From positions 310,001 to 374,000 of the forward strand of contig JAWKTX010000003.1 in NCBI GenBank assembly GCA_041398825.1: a stretch of DNA of 64,000 bases, given 5' to 3'. Below the pieces are notes generated by a model. It was not told the origin of the DNA, ran no database searches, and saw nothing but the letters and a program-made list of their open reading frames with translations. The stretch comes from Planctomycetaceae bacterium (lineage in GTDB: Bacteria > Planctomycetota > Planctomycetia > Planctomycetales > Planctomycetaceae). Position numbers and translations under genes: made by a program. Below are positions 9,543 to 16,982 of the stretch, piece after piece. Position 1 is the first letter of the stretch, and each line of letters begins with the position of its first letter.

Positions 9543-10613
9543 ATGAACAAAGTGCGAGTACTGATTGTTGACGATTCGGCATTGATGCGCCAACTGCTCA
9601 CCGAGATTCTGACGAAAGACCCGCATCTGGAAGTTGTCGGGACTGCTGGTGATCCGTATGTCGCTCGCGACAAGATCATGACGCTCAACCCGGACGTCAT
9701 TACTCTGGATGTCGAAATGCCTCGGATGGATGGGCTGACATTTCTCGAGAAATTAATGGCGAGTCGGCCGCTGCCGGTTGTTATGGTTTCGTCCCTGACC
9801 GAACGTGGCTGTCAGACAACGCTGCGGGCTCTGGAACTGGGCGCCGTGGACTTCGTTGCCAAACCCAAAGGCGATATCTCCACTGGTATGCGGGATCTGG
9901 CTCGCGAACTTGTCCTGAAAATTCGTGGCGCTTCTTCAGCCAAAGTCCGTCCGCGATCAAGATCAGCACAATCGCCTGCCGAGCCCATCGTGAAGACACA
10001 ATTGCAGTCAAGCAGTTTGATCACAGGTTCGAATAAGGTGGTCGTGATTGGCGCATCGACTGGTGGAACAGAGGCAATGGCTGAGGTTCTCACTAAGTTT
10101 CCTTCCGACGGACCAGGTGTAATTGCGACAATTCATATGCCGCCAGGCTACACAAAATCATACGCCGAACGGTTGGACCGTTGCTGTCAGGTTCACGTGA
10201 AAGAAGCGGTGAATGGCGATCGCATTCAGTCCGGGCAGGTGCTGATCGCTCCTGGTGATTTTCATATGGAAGCCGTTCGCAGCGGTTCCGGGTACAACGT
10301 ACATATCTCAAGTGGCGAAAAAGTGAGCGGCTTCCGTCCTTCGGTAGACGTACTCTTCCGATCCGCCGCCCGCGCGATTGGAAGCAATGCGGTTGGAATC
10401 ATCCTCACAGGAATGGGCAGCGATGGTGCTCTCGGTATGCTGGAAATGAAGAAATCCGGCGCTCAAACCATCGCACAGGACGAAGCGACCTCGGTCGTCT
10501 TCGGTATGCCAAGAGAGGCCATTTCCAAAGGCGGCGTCGATTTCATCCGACCTCTGCAACGCATCGCTGACCAGGCAATTGCCTGTTGCAAAGGTCAGCC
10601 CGCCATGGCGTAG
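9543..10613 (+). CDS. cheB: Chemotaxis protein-glutamate methylesterase CheB
   Basis: The 356-residue protein has an N-terminal receiver domain (D10/D11, phospho-acceptor D56 in LDVEMPRMDG, Lys in VAKPKGD) and a linker. A C-terminal esterase domain follows. Its catalytic triad is visible: S172 in GASTGG, H198 in IHMPPGYT and D294 in GMGSDGA. It removes methyl groups from MCPs when phosphorylated by CheA, opposing the CheR half of the preceding fusion protein. It is the last gene of the operon, and a strong terminator follows 92 bp after its stop. Confidence 0.95.
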   Translation: MNKVRVLIVDDSALMRQLLTEILTKDPHLEVVGTAGDPYVARDKIMTLNPDVITLDVEMPRMDGLTFLEKLMASRPLPVVMVSSLTERGCQTTLRALELGAVDFVAKPKGDISTGMRDLARELVLKIRGASSAKVRPRSRSAQSPAEPIVKTQLQSSSLITGSNKVVVIGASTGGTEAMAEVLTKFPSDGPGVIATIHMPPGYTKSYAERLDRCCQVHVKEAVNGDRIQSGQVLIAPGDFHMEAVRSGSGYNVHISSGEKVSGFRPSVDVLFRSAARAIGSNAVGIILTGMGSDGALGMLEMKKSGAQTIAQDEATSVVFGMPREAISKGGVDFIRPLQRIADQAIACCKGQPAMA

Positions 10614-10705
10614 AATGTTCAGGCAGTCATCGAGCGATGGTCAAAGAACACACCAGAAAATCGTAGACACATTGTCGACAACACTGACGGTCAGGTATCC
10701 GACTG

Positions 10706-10747
10706 AAACGTTCCTGTGGAAGCTGATCATTCCGCAGGAACGTTTTA
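10706..10747. terminator. Bidirectional rho-independent terminator
   Basis: AAACGTTCCTGTGGAA at 10706-10721 pairs over 16 positions (one G-T) with TTCCGCAGGAACGTTT at 10730-10745 around an 8-nt loop. A short T-run follows on the plus strand. The right arm overlaps the stop codon of the convergent sigma factor gene (10745-10747), so one hairpin can end both the chemotaxis operon and the ECF operon. Confidence 0.8.
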
Positions 10748-11989
10748 TGTTTGTGCCTTCGAATTTAGCGAGGCGATCTTCGCCCGCAGAAATCGTTTCT
10801 CCGGCTCCTGTTCAGCAAGCGAAAATGCCCATTCAAACGCCGATTTCGATTCGTCGAGTCTTCCAAGTCGCCTCAGGAACTCGCCGCGAGCGGAATGGAT
10901 CAGGTAGTAATGCTGTAGTTCTCCGCGTGCCAGAATATCATCGATGATGGACAAGCCGGATTCGATGTTATCGCGCATCGCAATCGCCACGGCACGATTC
11001 AGCTCCACCACAGGAGACCGATCCGCACGCAGCAATATGTCGTACAGGGCAACGATCTGCTCCCAGTCCGTTTCGCTCGCCTGCCGGGCTTCCGCATGGA
11101 CGGCGGAGATGGCCGCCTGGATCGTATAGACCCCAAATCTTCGTGACCTCAGTGCCTGTTCGACCAGTTGCTGCCCTTCTGCAATGAACTCCTGATTCCA
11201 GAGCGTACGGTCCTGATCCTCCAGCAGTACGATATCTCCGGAAGCATCCATCCTCGCATGGCGTCTCGATTCGTGAAGCAGCATCAAAGCCAGAAGTCCC
11301 ATCGCTTCCGGGTCCGGTAGCAACTCGACCAAGAGCCTGGCAAGTCGAATCGCCTCCTCTGTCAAATCCACTCGCACCAGTTGGTCGCCACTGGAAGCAG
11401 AATACCCTTCATTAAAAACCAGGTAGATCACTGAGAGAACGGGATCAAGTCGTTCCGGCAAATCAATAAGCGAAGGAATTGCAAATGGAATTCGAGCATC
11501 GCGAATCTTGGCTTTCCCGCGTACGATGCGCTGCGCCAGCGTTGAGGGACTCATCAGGAACGCTCGAGCGATCTCCTCCGTTGTCAAGCCGCAGACCTCT
11601 CGCAACGTGAGCGGTATCTGCACATGCCGATCGATCGCCGGGTGACAACACGTAAAAATCAAACGCAACCGGTCATCTTCGATGTCCTGTTCCATGCTGG
11701 TTTGATTGGCAGCTTCAATGTCGGAAACGCGGCGCGCCAGTTCTGGTTGCAGTTCGCTGAACCTTTTGCGGCGTCGCAACATGTCCACAGCTTTGAAACG
11801 CCCCGTCGAAACCAGCCAGGACACCGCGTTGGCTGGCACCCCCTGCTCCGGCCACTGTTTGATGGCTGAAGCAAACGCTTCGTGCAGGGCCTCCTCTGCC
11901 AAATCGAAATCACCCAACAGGCGAACCAAAGTGGCATACACTTTTCGCGAATCTCGATGGTAAATCAATTCCACATCGACAGGCTTCAT
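10745..11989 (-). CDS. ECF42-type RNA polymerase sigma factor (DUF6596)
   Basis: The 414-residue protein starts with sigma region 2 (residues 10-80: LLGDFDLAEEALHEAFASA, then NAVSWLVSTGRFKAVDMLRRR) and sigma region 4.2 at about 120-175 (LTLREVCGLTTEEIARAFL). A long helical, TPR-like C-terminal extension runs from about 185 to 410. This extension and the surrounding DGPF/YCII genes are hallmarks of the ECF42 group, which lacks a classical anti-sigma factor. It is the last gene of a long leftward operon, 7 bp after a broken DGPF gene. It probably recognises the two TGTCGA-N17-CGAC promoters at the head of the operon. The input signal is unknown. Confidence 0.9.
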   Translation of the reverse strand: MKPVDVELIYHRDSRKVYATLVRLLGDFDLAEEALHEAFASAIKQWPEQGVPANAVSWLVSTGRFKAVDMLRRRKRFSELQPELARRVSDIEAANQTSMEQDIEDDRLRLIFTCCHPAIDRHVQIPLTLREVCGLTTEEIARAFLMSPSTLAQRIVRGKAKIRDARIPFAIPSLIDLPERLDPVLSVIYLVFNEGYSASSGDQLVRVDLTEEAIRLARLLVELLPDPEAMGLLALMLLHESRRHARMDASGDIVLLEDQDRTLWNQEFIAEGQQLVEQALRSRRFGVYTIQAAISAVHAEARQASETDWEQIVALYDILLRADRSPVVELNRAVAIAMRDNIESGLSIIDDILARGELQHYYLIHSARGEFLRRLGRLDESKSAFEWAFSLAEQEPEKRFLRAKIASLNSKAQT

Positions 11990-11996
11990 CGGTCTG

Positions 11997-12351
11997 CTAC
12001 GGCATTCCCGTCAGTTCGATGATCGGTCGAATTTCTGTTGTACCGCGCGTCGTGCCCGGAATGCTGCCTGCAACAGCAATCGCTTCATCAAGATTAGCAA
12101 CATCGATCAGGAAGTAGCCAGCCAGCTGTTCTTTGGTTTCCGCGTACGGCCCGTCGGAGACGGTGCGCACGCCGTCGCGGACCTGCACGCAGGTTGCAGT
12201 AACAGCCGGATGGAGTGGCGCGGCTCCCAAATACTGCCCGCGGCTCATTCAGCGTGTGACACAATTGAACGGAAGCATCCCGAGCGATCTCCAGTTCATC
12301 AGGCGGCCAAACTCCCTCTTCGGAATGAATTAACAGAATGTACTTCATCAT
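11997..12351 (-). pseudogene. DGPF/YCII-family protein, single-base frameshift
   Basis: The first part reads MMKYILLIHSEEGVWPP from an ATG at 12351 up to CHTLNE. The second part reads RGQYLGAAPLHP, then SDGPYAETKEQLAGYFLID and IRPIIEL, in another frame. The two join perfectly if one C is removed from GAGCCGCGGG (plus-strand 12243-12244), which restores LNERGQYLG. The DGPF signature (DGPYAET) is intact in the second part. Either the gene is broken or the assembly has a 1-nt insertion. A GTG-type restart in the second frame is possible but would lack the first strand of the fold. The family is linked to ECF sigma factors and its biochemical role is poorly known. Confidence 0.8.
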
Positions 12352-12367
12352 CTTTACTTTCTGGTGA

Positions 12368-12841
12368 TCAGTCGCAGCCGTCGAAGGCCTTCTGCAGTGT
12401 GGCGATATCAAGTTTCTTCATTTGCCACAGAGCTTCGAACATGCGTTGTAAGGCAGATGGATTCTCAGACTCAAACCAGGACTGCAATTGTGAAGGCCAG
12501 ACTTGCCAGCACATCCCAAACCTGTCTTTCAACCAGCCGCATGCCAGTTCCTCTCCACCGTCATCCACCAGGCGATCCCAAAGGACATCAAGTTCCTCTT
12601 GTGTGTCACAATGAATCGCCAATGAGAACGCTTCAGTAAACTTCCAATCCTGCCCCGCATTGAGAGCGATGAACTTCATCCCGCACATCTCGAACTCAAC
12701 AGTCAGCACGGCTTGATTCGCGGGATTCAGCACCTTGCGAATGATACGTGAATCCGGAACGACCGAGACGTAAAACTCAGCGGCGGCTTCTGCCTGGTTC
12801 GCATACGACAGAAACGGTGTGATTCTTTGCTTCATTTCCAT
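12368..12841 (-). CDS. PhnB-like VOC family protein
   Basis: The protein has 157 residues and belongs to the PhnB / 3-demethylubiquinone methyltransferase-like branch of the vicinal oxygen chelate superfamily. Typical segments are ITPFLSYANQAEAAAEFYV at the start, FEMCGMKFIALNAG in the middle and DRFGMCWQVWP near residue 120. No catalytic assignment is possible from sequence. Such proteins often accompany DGPF proteins and ECF sigma factors. It is separated from the broken DGPF gene downstream by 16 bp, so it is co-transcribed. Confidence 0.85.
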   Translation of the reverse strand: MEMKQRITPFLSYANQAEAAAEFYVSVVPDSRIIRKVLNPANQAVLTVEFEMCGMKFIALNAGQDWKFTEAFSLAIHCDTQEELDVLWDRLVDDGGEELACGWLKDRFGMCWQVWPSQLQSWFESENPSALQRMFEALWQMKKLDIATLQKAFDGCD

Positions 12842-12850
12842 CGCATAGAC

Positions 12851-13228
12851 CTACTTCAGGGAATGCAGGCCAAACAGGTTGCCTTCGGTGTCCGTTGCCA
12901 GAGTAATAAAGCCGTATTGGCCAATTGACATTTTAGGTCGGAAGATCTTTCCACCGGCTGCTTCGACTCGCGATTCTTCGCTTGCGCAGTCTTCGCACGT
13001 GAAGTAGACCAGCGTTCCCATCCCACCGGACGGGCATCCTTCCATTTTCACCAGTGCACCGGGCGCACCGCCTGCTTCCATATGCATGGGAAAGGCCAGC
13101 ATCTGCAAATCAGGGACCGGCGTGGCAAGCTCTGCAAGCTCGACCTGGAGAACGGCTTCATAAAACTTCTGAGCGCGTTCCATCTCCTGAACATAGATCT
13201 CAAACCAGCCAACGGGATTGCGCGTCAT
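12851..13228 (-). CDS. VOC family protein (glyoxalase/bleomycin-resistance fold)
   Basis: The protein has 125 residues from the ATG at 13228 (MTRNPVGWFEIYV). The start is set by AGGAG in the overlapping end of the preceding gene, just upstream of TAAGATG. The pattern is a paired beta-alpha-beta-beta-beta VOC unit: MERAQKFYEAVL helix, ALVKMEGCPSGG, VYFTCEDC and ATDTEGNLFGLHS. The frame is open upstream to 13288, but that part overlaps the preceding DGPF gene. It is one of three or four VOC modules in this operon. Substrate and metal use are unknown. Confidence 0.85.
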   Translation of the reverse strand: MTRNPVGWFEIYVQEMERAQKFYEAVLQVELAELATPVPDLQMLAFPMHMEAGGAPGALVKMEGCPSGGMGTLVYFTCEDCASEESRVEAAGGKIFRPKMSIGQYGFITLATDTEGNLFGLHSLK

Positions 13229-13229
13229 C

Positions 13230-13598
13230 TTAGTTCTCCTGTTTCGTCTGAGGGATTTCGGGTAAAGGAAACAGAGGCCGGATTTCAACCGTCCCCTTTT
13301 TGGCCGGTGGCAAACGAGCGGCGATGGCGATGGCTTCGTCGAGATGATTCACGTCGATGACGTAGTAGCCACCCAGCTGCTCGGTCGTCTCCGCGAAGGG
13401 ACCGTCAGTAATCTGCCGCTTGTCATTGCGTACACGAACGCTGGTGGCTGTCGTCACCGAATGCAGCGGCGAGGAAGCGATATATTTTCCCTGCTTCTCC
13501 AATTCATCGCAGATGCCCATCGATTCAATCATGCATTCCGTGCGTTCGTCTTCTGTCCAGCAATTTTCTGAGCCGTAGATCAACAGCATATACTTCAT
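13230..13598 (-). CDS. DGPF/YCII-family protein
   Basis: The protein has 122 residues from the ATG at 13598 (MKYMLLIYGSENCW), with GGAG nine nt upstream. It has the signature ITDGPFAETTEQLGGYYVIDV and ends in a VEIRPLFPLP strand, the classic DGPF form. Its start overlaps the stop of the DoxX gene by 4 bp (ATGA), and its stop lies directly before the next VOC start, so translation is coupled. It is an intact paralogue of the frameshifted DGPF gene nearby. Confidence 0.88.
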   Translation of the reverse strand: MKYMLLIYGSENCWTEDERTECMIESMGICDELEKQGKYIASSPLHSVTTATSVRVRNDKRQITDGPFAETTEQLGGYYVIDVNHLDEAIAIAARLPPAKKGTVEIRPLFPLPEIPQTKQEN

Positions 13599-13999
13599 GA
13601 TTTGTTCTCCGGGGTCTTTGTATTGCCGAAACCGAAAGCGAGTCGAAAAACGTCCGGCATGCGAAGTCCGAGTGCGATCCACACCAGAACCCCAAGAATG
13701 ATCGGGAAATAGAATGGTTCTCCCGCACGGACATGAGTGGCGATAGCACCGCCCAGATAAGCCGCAAGAAGAATGGCTGCCACGAATGCTGTGCGTGGTA
13801 TCAGGAACATGACTGCTATTGCCACTTCCACGACACCAATGTTAAACATGACTTCTTCCGTCCAGCCCATTTTGGCAAACATTTCGGCCTTGCCTTCCCA
13901 TTGCGTGAACTTGCCCACCGCGCTTGCTCCAATCAGAAACAAGACGAGCAGAACACTCAGGCCCCAGCCAATGATTCTTCTTTTTCCGGATTCAGCCAT
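13595..13999 (-). CDS. DoxX-family membrane protein
   Basis: The 134-residue protein has four predicted membrane helices: about 10-28 (IIGWGLSVLLVLFLIGASA), 47-65, 70-87 and 98-115. The pattern GASAVGKFTQW and the MGW-to-VGVVEVAIAV spacing match small DoxX/DoxD-like proteins. Functions in the family vary and are mostly uncertain. It overlaps the following DGPF gene by 4 bp and follows the DGPF-VOC fusion gene after 4 bp, so it is part of the operon. Confidence 0.8.
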   Translation of the reverse strand: MAESGKRRIIGWGLSVLLVLFLIGASAVGKFTQWEGKAEMFAKMGWTEEVMFNIGVVEVAIAVMFLIPRTAFVAAILLAAYLGGAIATHVRAGEPFYFPIILGVLVWIALGLRMPDVFRLAFGFGNTKTPENKS

Positions 14000-14003
14000 C
14001 GTT

Positions 14004-14849
14004 TCACGCCCCTTCGCCGGGAACCATCACCATCCAGCCAACGCCAAATTGATCCGTCACCATCCCGTATCGGGGCGACCAGAATGTTTTCATCAACGGC
14101 ATATCCACTTTGCCGCCATCCGCTAAAGCATGAAACGCCGCGTCTGCCGTATCCTCGGTAGGGACTGACAGGGCTAAACGAAACCCGTCAAACTTTGACT
14201 TGTCGTCGCAGCCATCGGAGGCCATGAGCGTCATCTTGCCGACGGTAAACGACGAATGCATGATCTTGTTCTCGAAGCCTGCCTGCAACATGCCTGGTGG
14301 GACCGGGTCAGGACTTTCGCTGAAACGCATCTTCATGGTGACCGTTGCCCCCAGAGCCTGCTCGTAAAATGCCAGAGCCTCTTCGCATCGTCCACCGAAG
14401 AACAGATAGGGCTGGACCGTAGCTGCCTGCAGATTGATTTTGTGACGCAACACTTCTTCCTGTGCCGCAATACTCCCGTCGGGATCATGCTGGGCAAAGT
14501 CTTCCATTTCGTAGAACGGGCGGATTTCGATTTCTGAATCCTCCGGCATCGGATTGGGGCAACGCTTCACCCACTCAATGGCCTCCTGCATCGATGCAAC
14601 CTCCCACAGCCAATACCCGGCAATCAATTCCCTGGTCTCCGCAAAGGGACCATCAGTAACAATGCGATCCGAGCCACTGAATCGTACTCGCACCCCATGA
14701 CTACTTGGTTTCAAACCATCGCCGTTTCTCATGATGCCGGCGGAAACGAGTTGCTCATTAAACCTGCCCATTTCAACCATTAATTCCTGGCTGGGAGGTG
14801 CACCCGCTTCTGAACTCTTTGTCGCTTTGACGATCACCATGACTCTCAT
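14004..14849 (-). CDS. DGPF/YCII-VOC (PhnB-like) fusion protein
   Basis: This 281-residue protein has two modules that are separate genes elsewhere in this operon. Residues 1-125 are a YCII/DGPF domain (MRVMVIVKATKSSEAG, then VTDGPFAETRELIAGYWLWEV and IEIRPFYEME). Residues 140-280 are a PhnB-like VOC domain (VQPYLFFGGRCEEALAFYEQ, MLQAGFENKIMHSS, RYGMVTDQFGVGWMVMV). The linker is about 15 residues and contains DPDGSIAAQEE. The fusion supports a direct functional link between DGPF and VOC proteins. Substrate is unknown. Confidence 0.9.
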   Translation of the reverse strand: MRVMVIVKATKSSEAGAPPSQELMVEMGRFNEQLVSAGIMRNGDGLKPSSHGVRVRFSGSDRIVTDGPFAETRELIAGYWLWEVASMQEAIEWVKRCPNPMPEDSEIEIRPFYEMEDFAQHDPDGSIAAQEEVLRHKINLQAATVQPYLFFGGRCEEALAFYEQALGATVTMKMRFSESPDPVPPGMLQAGFENKIMHSSFTVGKMTLMASDGCDDKSKFDGFRLALSVPTEDTADAAFHALADGGKVDMPLMKTFWSPRYGMVTDQFGVGWMVMVPGEGA

Positions 14850-14887
14850 CAGAATTCTCCGTGTTAATTTTTGAGCGAACTAAGAGA

Positions 14888-15292
14888 CTAGGCTGGCATT
14901 GCTTTTGGATCCATCCAGAACATTTCCCAGATGTGTCCGTCCGGGTCTGCCAGATTGCGGTTGTACATGACTCCCATGTCCTGAATGGGATTGATATCTG
15001 CCGTGCCGCCTTTGGCAGCTGCAATTGCATTTAATTCGTCCACGATCTCGCGACTGTCGCATGTCAGTGCGAGCATCACTTCGCTGGAAGTCTTCGGTGG
15101 AATCGGACGATTGGTGAACGTTCTCCACTTTTCGTGCGTCAGCAGCATCACGTGAATCGAATCGCTCCAGACCATGCAGGCCGCTGTGGCGTCCGTGAAT
15201 GCAGGATTGTTGCGAAACCCGAGGGCTTCGTAGAATGCCATGGAAGCCGTGAGATCCGTCACAGGCAAATTGATGAAGATCATTTTCGACAA
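14888..15292 (-). CDS. VOC family protein, lactoylglutathione-lyase-like (TTG start)
   Basis: The protein has 134 residues if it starts at a TTG at 15292, giving MSKMIFINLPVTDLTAS, a start typical of this subfamily. GGGGAG lies eight nt upstream of that TTG. The first ATG (15283) is badly spaced from it. Conserved segments are FYEALGFRNNP, DSIHVMLLTHEKW and DPDGHIWEMFWMDP near the C-terminus. It is an extradiol-dioxygenase-like VOC protein of unknown substrate. About 100 bp separate it from the upstream SRPBCC gene. Confidence 0.85.
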   Translation of the reverse strand: MSKMIFINLPVTDLTASMAFYEALGFRNNPAFTDATAACMVWSDSIHVMLLTHEKWRTFTNRPIPPKTSSEVMLALTCDSREIVDELNAIAAAKGGTADINPIQDMGVMYNRNLADPDGHIWEMFWMDPKAMPA

Positions 15293-15393
15293 GATATTCT
15301 CCCCGGAATGGCAGAACAAGAAAGCTATCGGGCCACGGTCACTTCGCTGATTGGCTCACATGGCAAATTCACGTTCGTACGGGATGCTTCCAA

Positions 15394-15843
15394 TCACGAC
15401 AACGAGTGCTCGACGAGTCGAGACAACTGCAGTAGTGACTCCTGCCAACCGTGATAGCATGCGTCGGTGGGAATCACATCGGGGATTCCTTCCTGTGTGA
15501 TCGTGAGTTCGGTGCCACAGGAGACTGCTCGCAAGGCAATGGTAAGCTCCATTTCTCCGGGTAGGCCCGGAGCGTCAAATTGCTCGATGATCCGAATGCG
15601 TTCGTGCGGCGTCAGTTCGACAAATCGGGCTGAAAAGGAATGGGCTTCACCGGTCTCGAAGTTCCTGAACGACATCCGATATCCTCCGCCGACACGGACA
15701 TCCATTTCATTTACGGTGCCCAGAAATCCGTACGGTGGTAGCCAGCGGGCGAGAGCATCGGCATCGACAAAGGCTCTGTACACTCTCTCCATTGGTGCGC
15801 GGAGTACGCGATGCAGTTGAACTGTATTTGTGGCGGTCGGCAT
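15394..15843 (-). CDS. SRPBCC/AHSA1-like protein
   Basis: The protein has 149 residues from the ATG at 15843 (MPTATNTVQLHRVL), chosen because GGAG lies just upstream. An in-frame ATG at 15858 has no ribosome binding site. It has the START-like/AHSA1 pattern: RAPMERVYRAFVDADALARW, MDVRVGGGYRMSFR, MELTIALRAVSCGTELTIT and a C-terminal helix with YHGWQESLLQLSRL. Such small ligand-binding domains commonly sit in ECF/DGPF operons. Ligand is unknown. Confidence 0.87.
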   Translation of the reverse strand: MPTATNTVQLHRVLRAPMERVYRAFVDADALARWLPPYGFLGTVNEMDVRVGGGYRMSFRNFETGEAHSFSARFVELTPHERIRIIEQFDAPGLPGEMELTIALRAVSCGTELTITQEGIPDVIPTDACYHGWQESLLQLSRLVEHSLS

Positions 15844-15902
15844 GGTGTGATTCTCCATGTTATTGCAAGTTCTGTTCAGTCGATTGTTGAGACAGCAGGC
15901 TC

Positions 15903-16301
15903 TTAAGATTGCATGTCGCGGCACATCGCGTCGCGCGCCGCAATGAGCTTATTGACCTCTTCATTTGCTGGCCGGATTTCAAATGGCCCCATCTTTACGC
16001 CGGGATGATTGGACATAAGTGCAATCGCGTGGTTCAGATCCCGAGCTTCCAGAAACAGGATCCCGCCCAGCATTTCTTTGGTCTCTGCATAGGGCCCGTC
16101 GGTGACGTCGACCGATCCGTTTCTGATCCGCAGCGTGACTGCGTTGCTGGCAGATTGCAGTGCTTCTCCACCCAGAAAGTGACCGCCGCGTCTGAGTTCA
16201 TCGTCGTAGGCAAAGCACTCCTCCATCATTCTCTGGCCCTCTTCCGCAGAGAGTGACTGGTACTTCGACTCCTCAATAAAGCCCATGCAAATGAATTTCA
16301 T
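15903..16301 (-). CDS. DGPF/YCII-family protein
   Basis: The protein has 132 residues: MKFICMGFIEESKY, VTDGPYAETKEMLGGILFLEA, then IRPANEEV. It belongs to the YCIL/DGPF family and is the third complete DGPF module in the operon, counting the fusion. A TGTCGA-N17-CGAC promoter lies 64 bp upstream of its start, so the genes from here to the sigma factor can be transcribed separately from the DUF1579 gene. It is followed by the SRPBCC gene after about 60 bp. Confidence 0.88.
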   Translation of the reverse strand: MKFICMGFIEESKYQSLSAEEGQRMMEECFAYDDELRRGGHFLGGEALQSASNAVTLRIRNGSVDVTDGPYAETKEMLGGILFLEARDLNHAIALMSNHPGVKMGPFEIRPANEEVNKLIAARDAMCRDMQS

Positions 16302-16365
16302 CGTGATGTTTTCCGGTCGTTGGGTTGTTCAAATTGTCGAGCAAGCCGATGTTCGCTGGCAGGTA

Positions 16366-16392
16366 GTCGAATGGCGAATCTTTCAATCGACA
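16366..16392 (-). promoter_or_regulatory. Predicted ECF42 promoter, internal copy
   Basis: On the minus strand TGTCGA (16392-16387) is followed by exactly 17 nt and then CGAC (16369-16366). This is the form reported for ECF42 targets (TGTCGA at -35, CGA-type -10; recalled from literature). It lies in the gap between the DUF1579 and DGPF genes, 64 nt before the DGPF start. Confidence 0.65.
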
Positions 16393-16419
16393 GTTTTTCT
16401 TGAAAACTTTTTGTTGCCC

Positions 16420-16893
16420 CTATTCGCACCTGGTGTGCCTTGCGACCATGAACTGCTTCCATGTGCCATCATCCAGTTGAAGTTCGCTGGTGAAAAGCCA
16501 GGTATCGCGGTCGACAATTTCAATCGTGTCTCGATATTGACCAATGCCACTGCCATCGAACTTCGGTCCTTCGGAATACAACGGCAGTCTGAGTCCATTG
16601 CTGTCTGCAACCCCTTGATAGGGCCAGATGTTGGCCATCATCGAACCAATAAAAGTCCCCACGTACTGCTCTTTAGCGGGATCGAATCCAAGGGTCATGA
16701 CCGTCGACCAGGGTCCGTCGGGCGAATCGCCACTGCTTTCGCAGATTAGCCACATGCCGCCAAGCGATCGGCAGCTCATTGTGCCGCAGGCGGCGGACTG
16801 GTTACCGTCAGGCATCTCACATTTATGCTCAAAGTTCCATTTGCCAACCAATTGGGTAAGCCATTCATGCTCCGCCTGTGGTTTTGCGAACAT
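16420..16893 (-). CDS. DUF1579-family protein
   Basis: The protein has 157 residues from the ATG at 16893 (MFAKPQAEHEWLTQLVGKW), with AAGGAA nine nt upstream. The frame extends to 16926, but without a ribosome binding site. Family features are HEWLTQLVGKWNFEH, a central GGMWLICE strand, TLGFDPAKEQYVGTFIGSM and the C-terminal ELQLDDGTWKQFMVARH. DUF1579 is a lipocalin-like beta-barrel family of unknown function, often near SRPBCC and DGPF genes. It is the first gene of the ECF operon, 62 nt after a TGTCGA-N17-CGAC promoter. Confidence 0.87.
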   Translation of the reverse strand: MFAKPQAEHEWLTQLVGKWNFEHKCEMPDGNQSAACGTMSCRSLGGMWLICESSGDSPDGPWSTVMTLGFDPAKEQYVGTFIGSMMANIWPYQGVADSNGLRLPLYSEGPKFDGSGIGQYRDTIEIVDRDTWLFTSELQLDDGTWKQFMVARHTRCE

Positions 16894-16955
16894 CGCTCGT
16901 TTCCTTTTGCTATCAGAGATATACAAACCTGTTTACTGTCCGGAATTCTGAAGTG

Positions 16956-16982
16956 GTCGTTTCATGCAAACGGAAATCGACA
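16956..16982 (-). promoter_or_regulatory. Predicted ECF42 promoter at head of sigma operon
   Basis: On the minus strand TGTCGA (16982-16977), 17 nt, then CGAC (16959-16956). It has the same spacing as the copy at 16366-16392, and nearly the same distance (62 versus 64 nt) to the start codon it serves. Two independent matches of this kind in front of genes co-encoded with an ECF42 factor make autoregulation likely. Confidence 0.7.

Noticed and set aside
11976..11981. TGTCGA on the minus strand at the sigma factor start as a third ECF promoter
   Set aside because: No CGA at 17 nt spacing. The motif is in the first codons of the gene.
12210..12614. 134-codon plus-strand frame over the broken DGPF and PhnB-like genes
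   Set aside because: It is a complement-strand shadow of two recognised genes.
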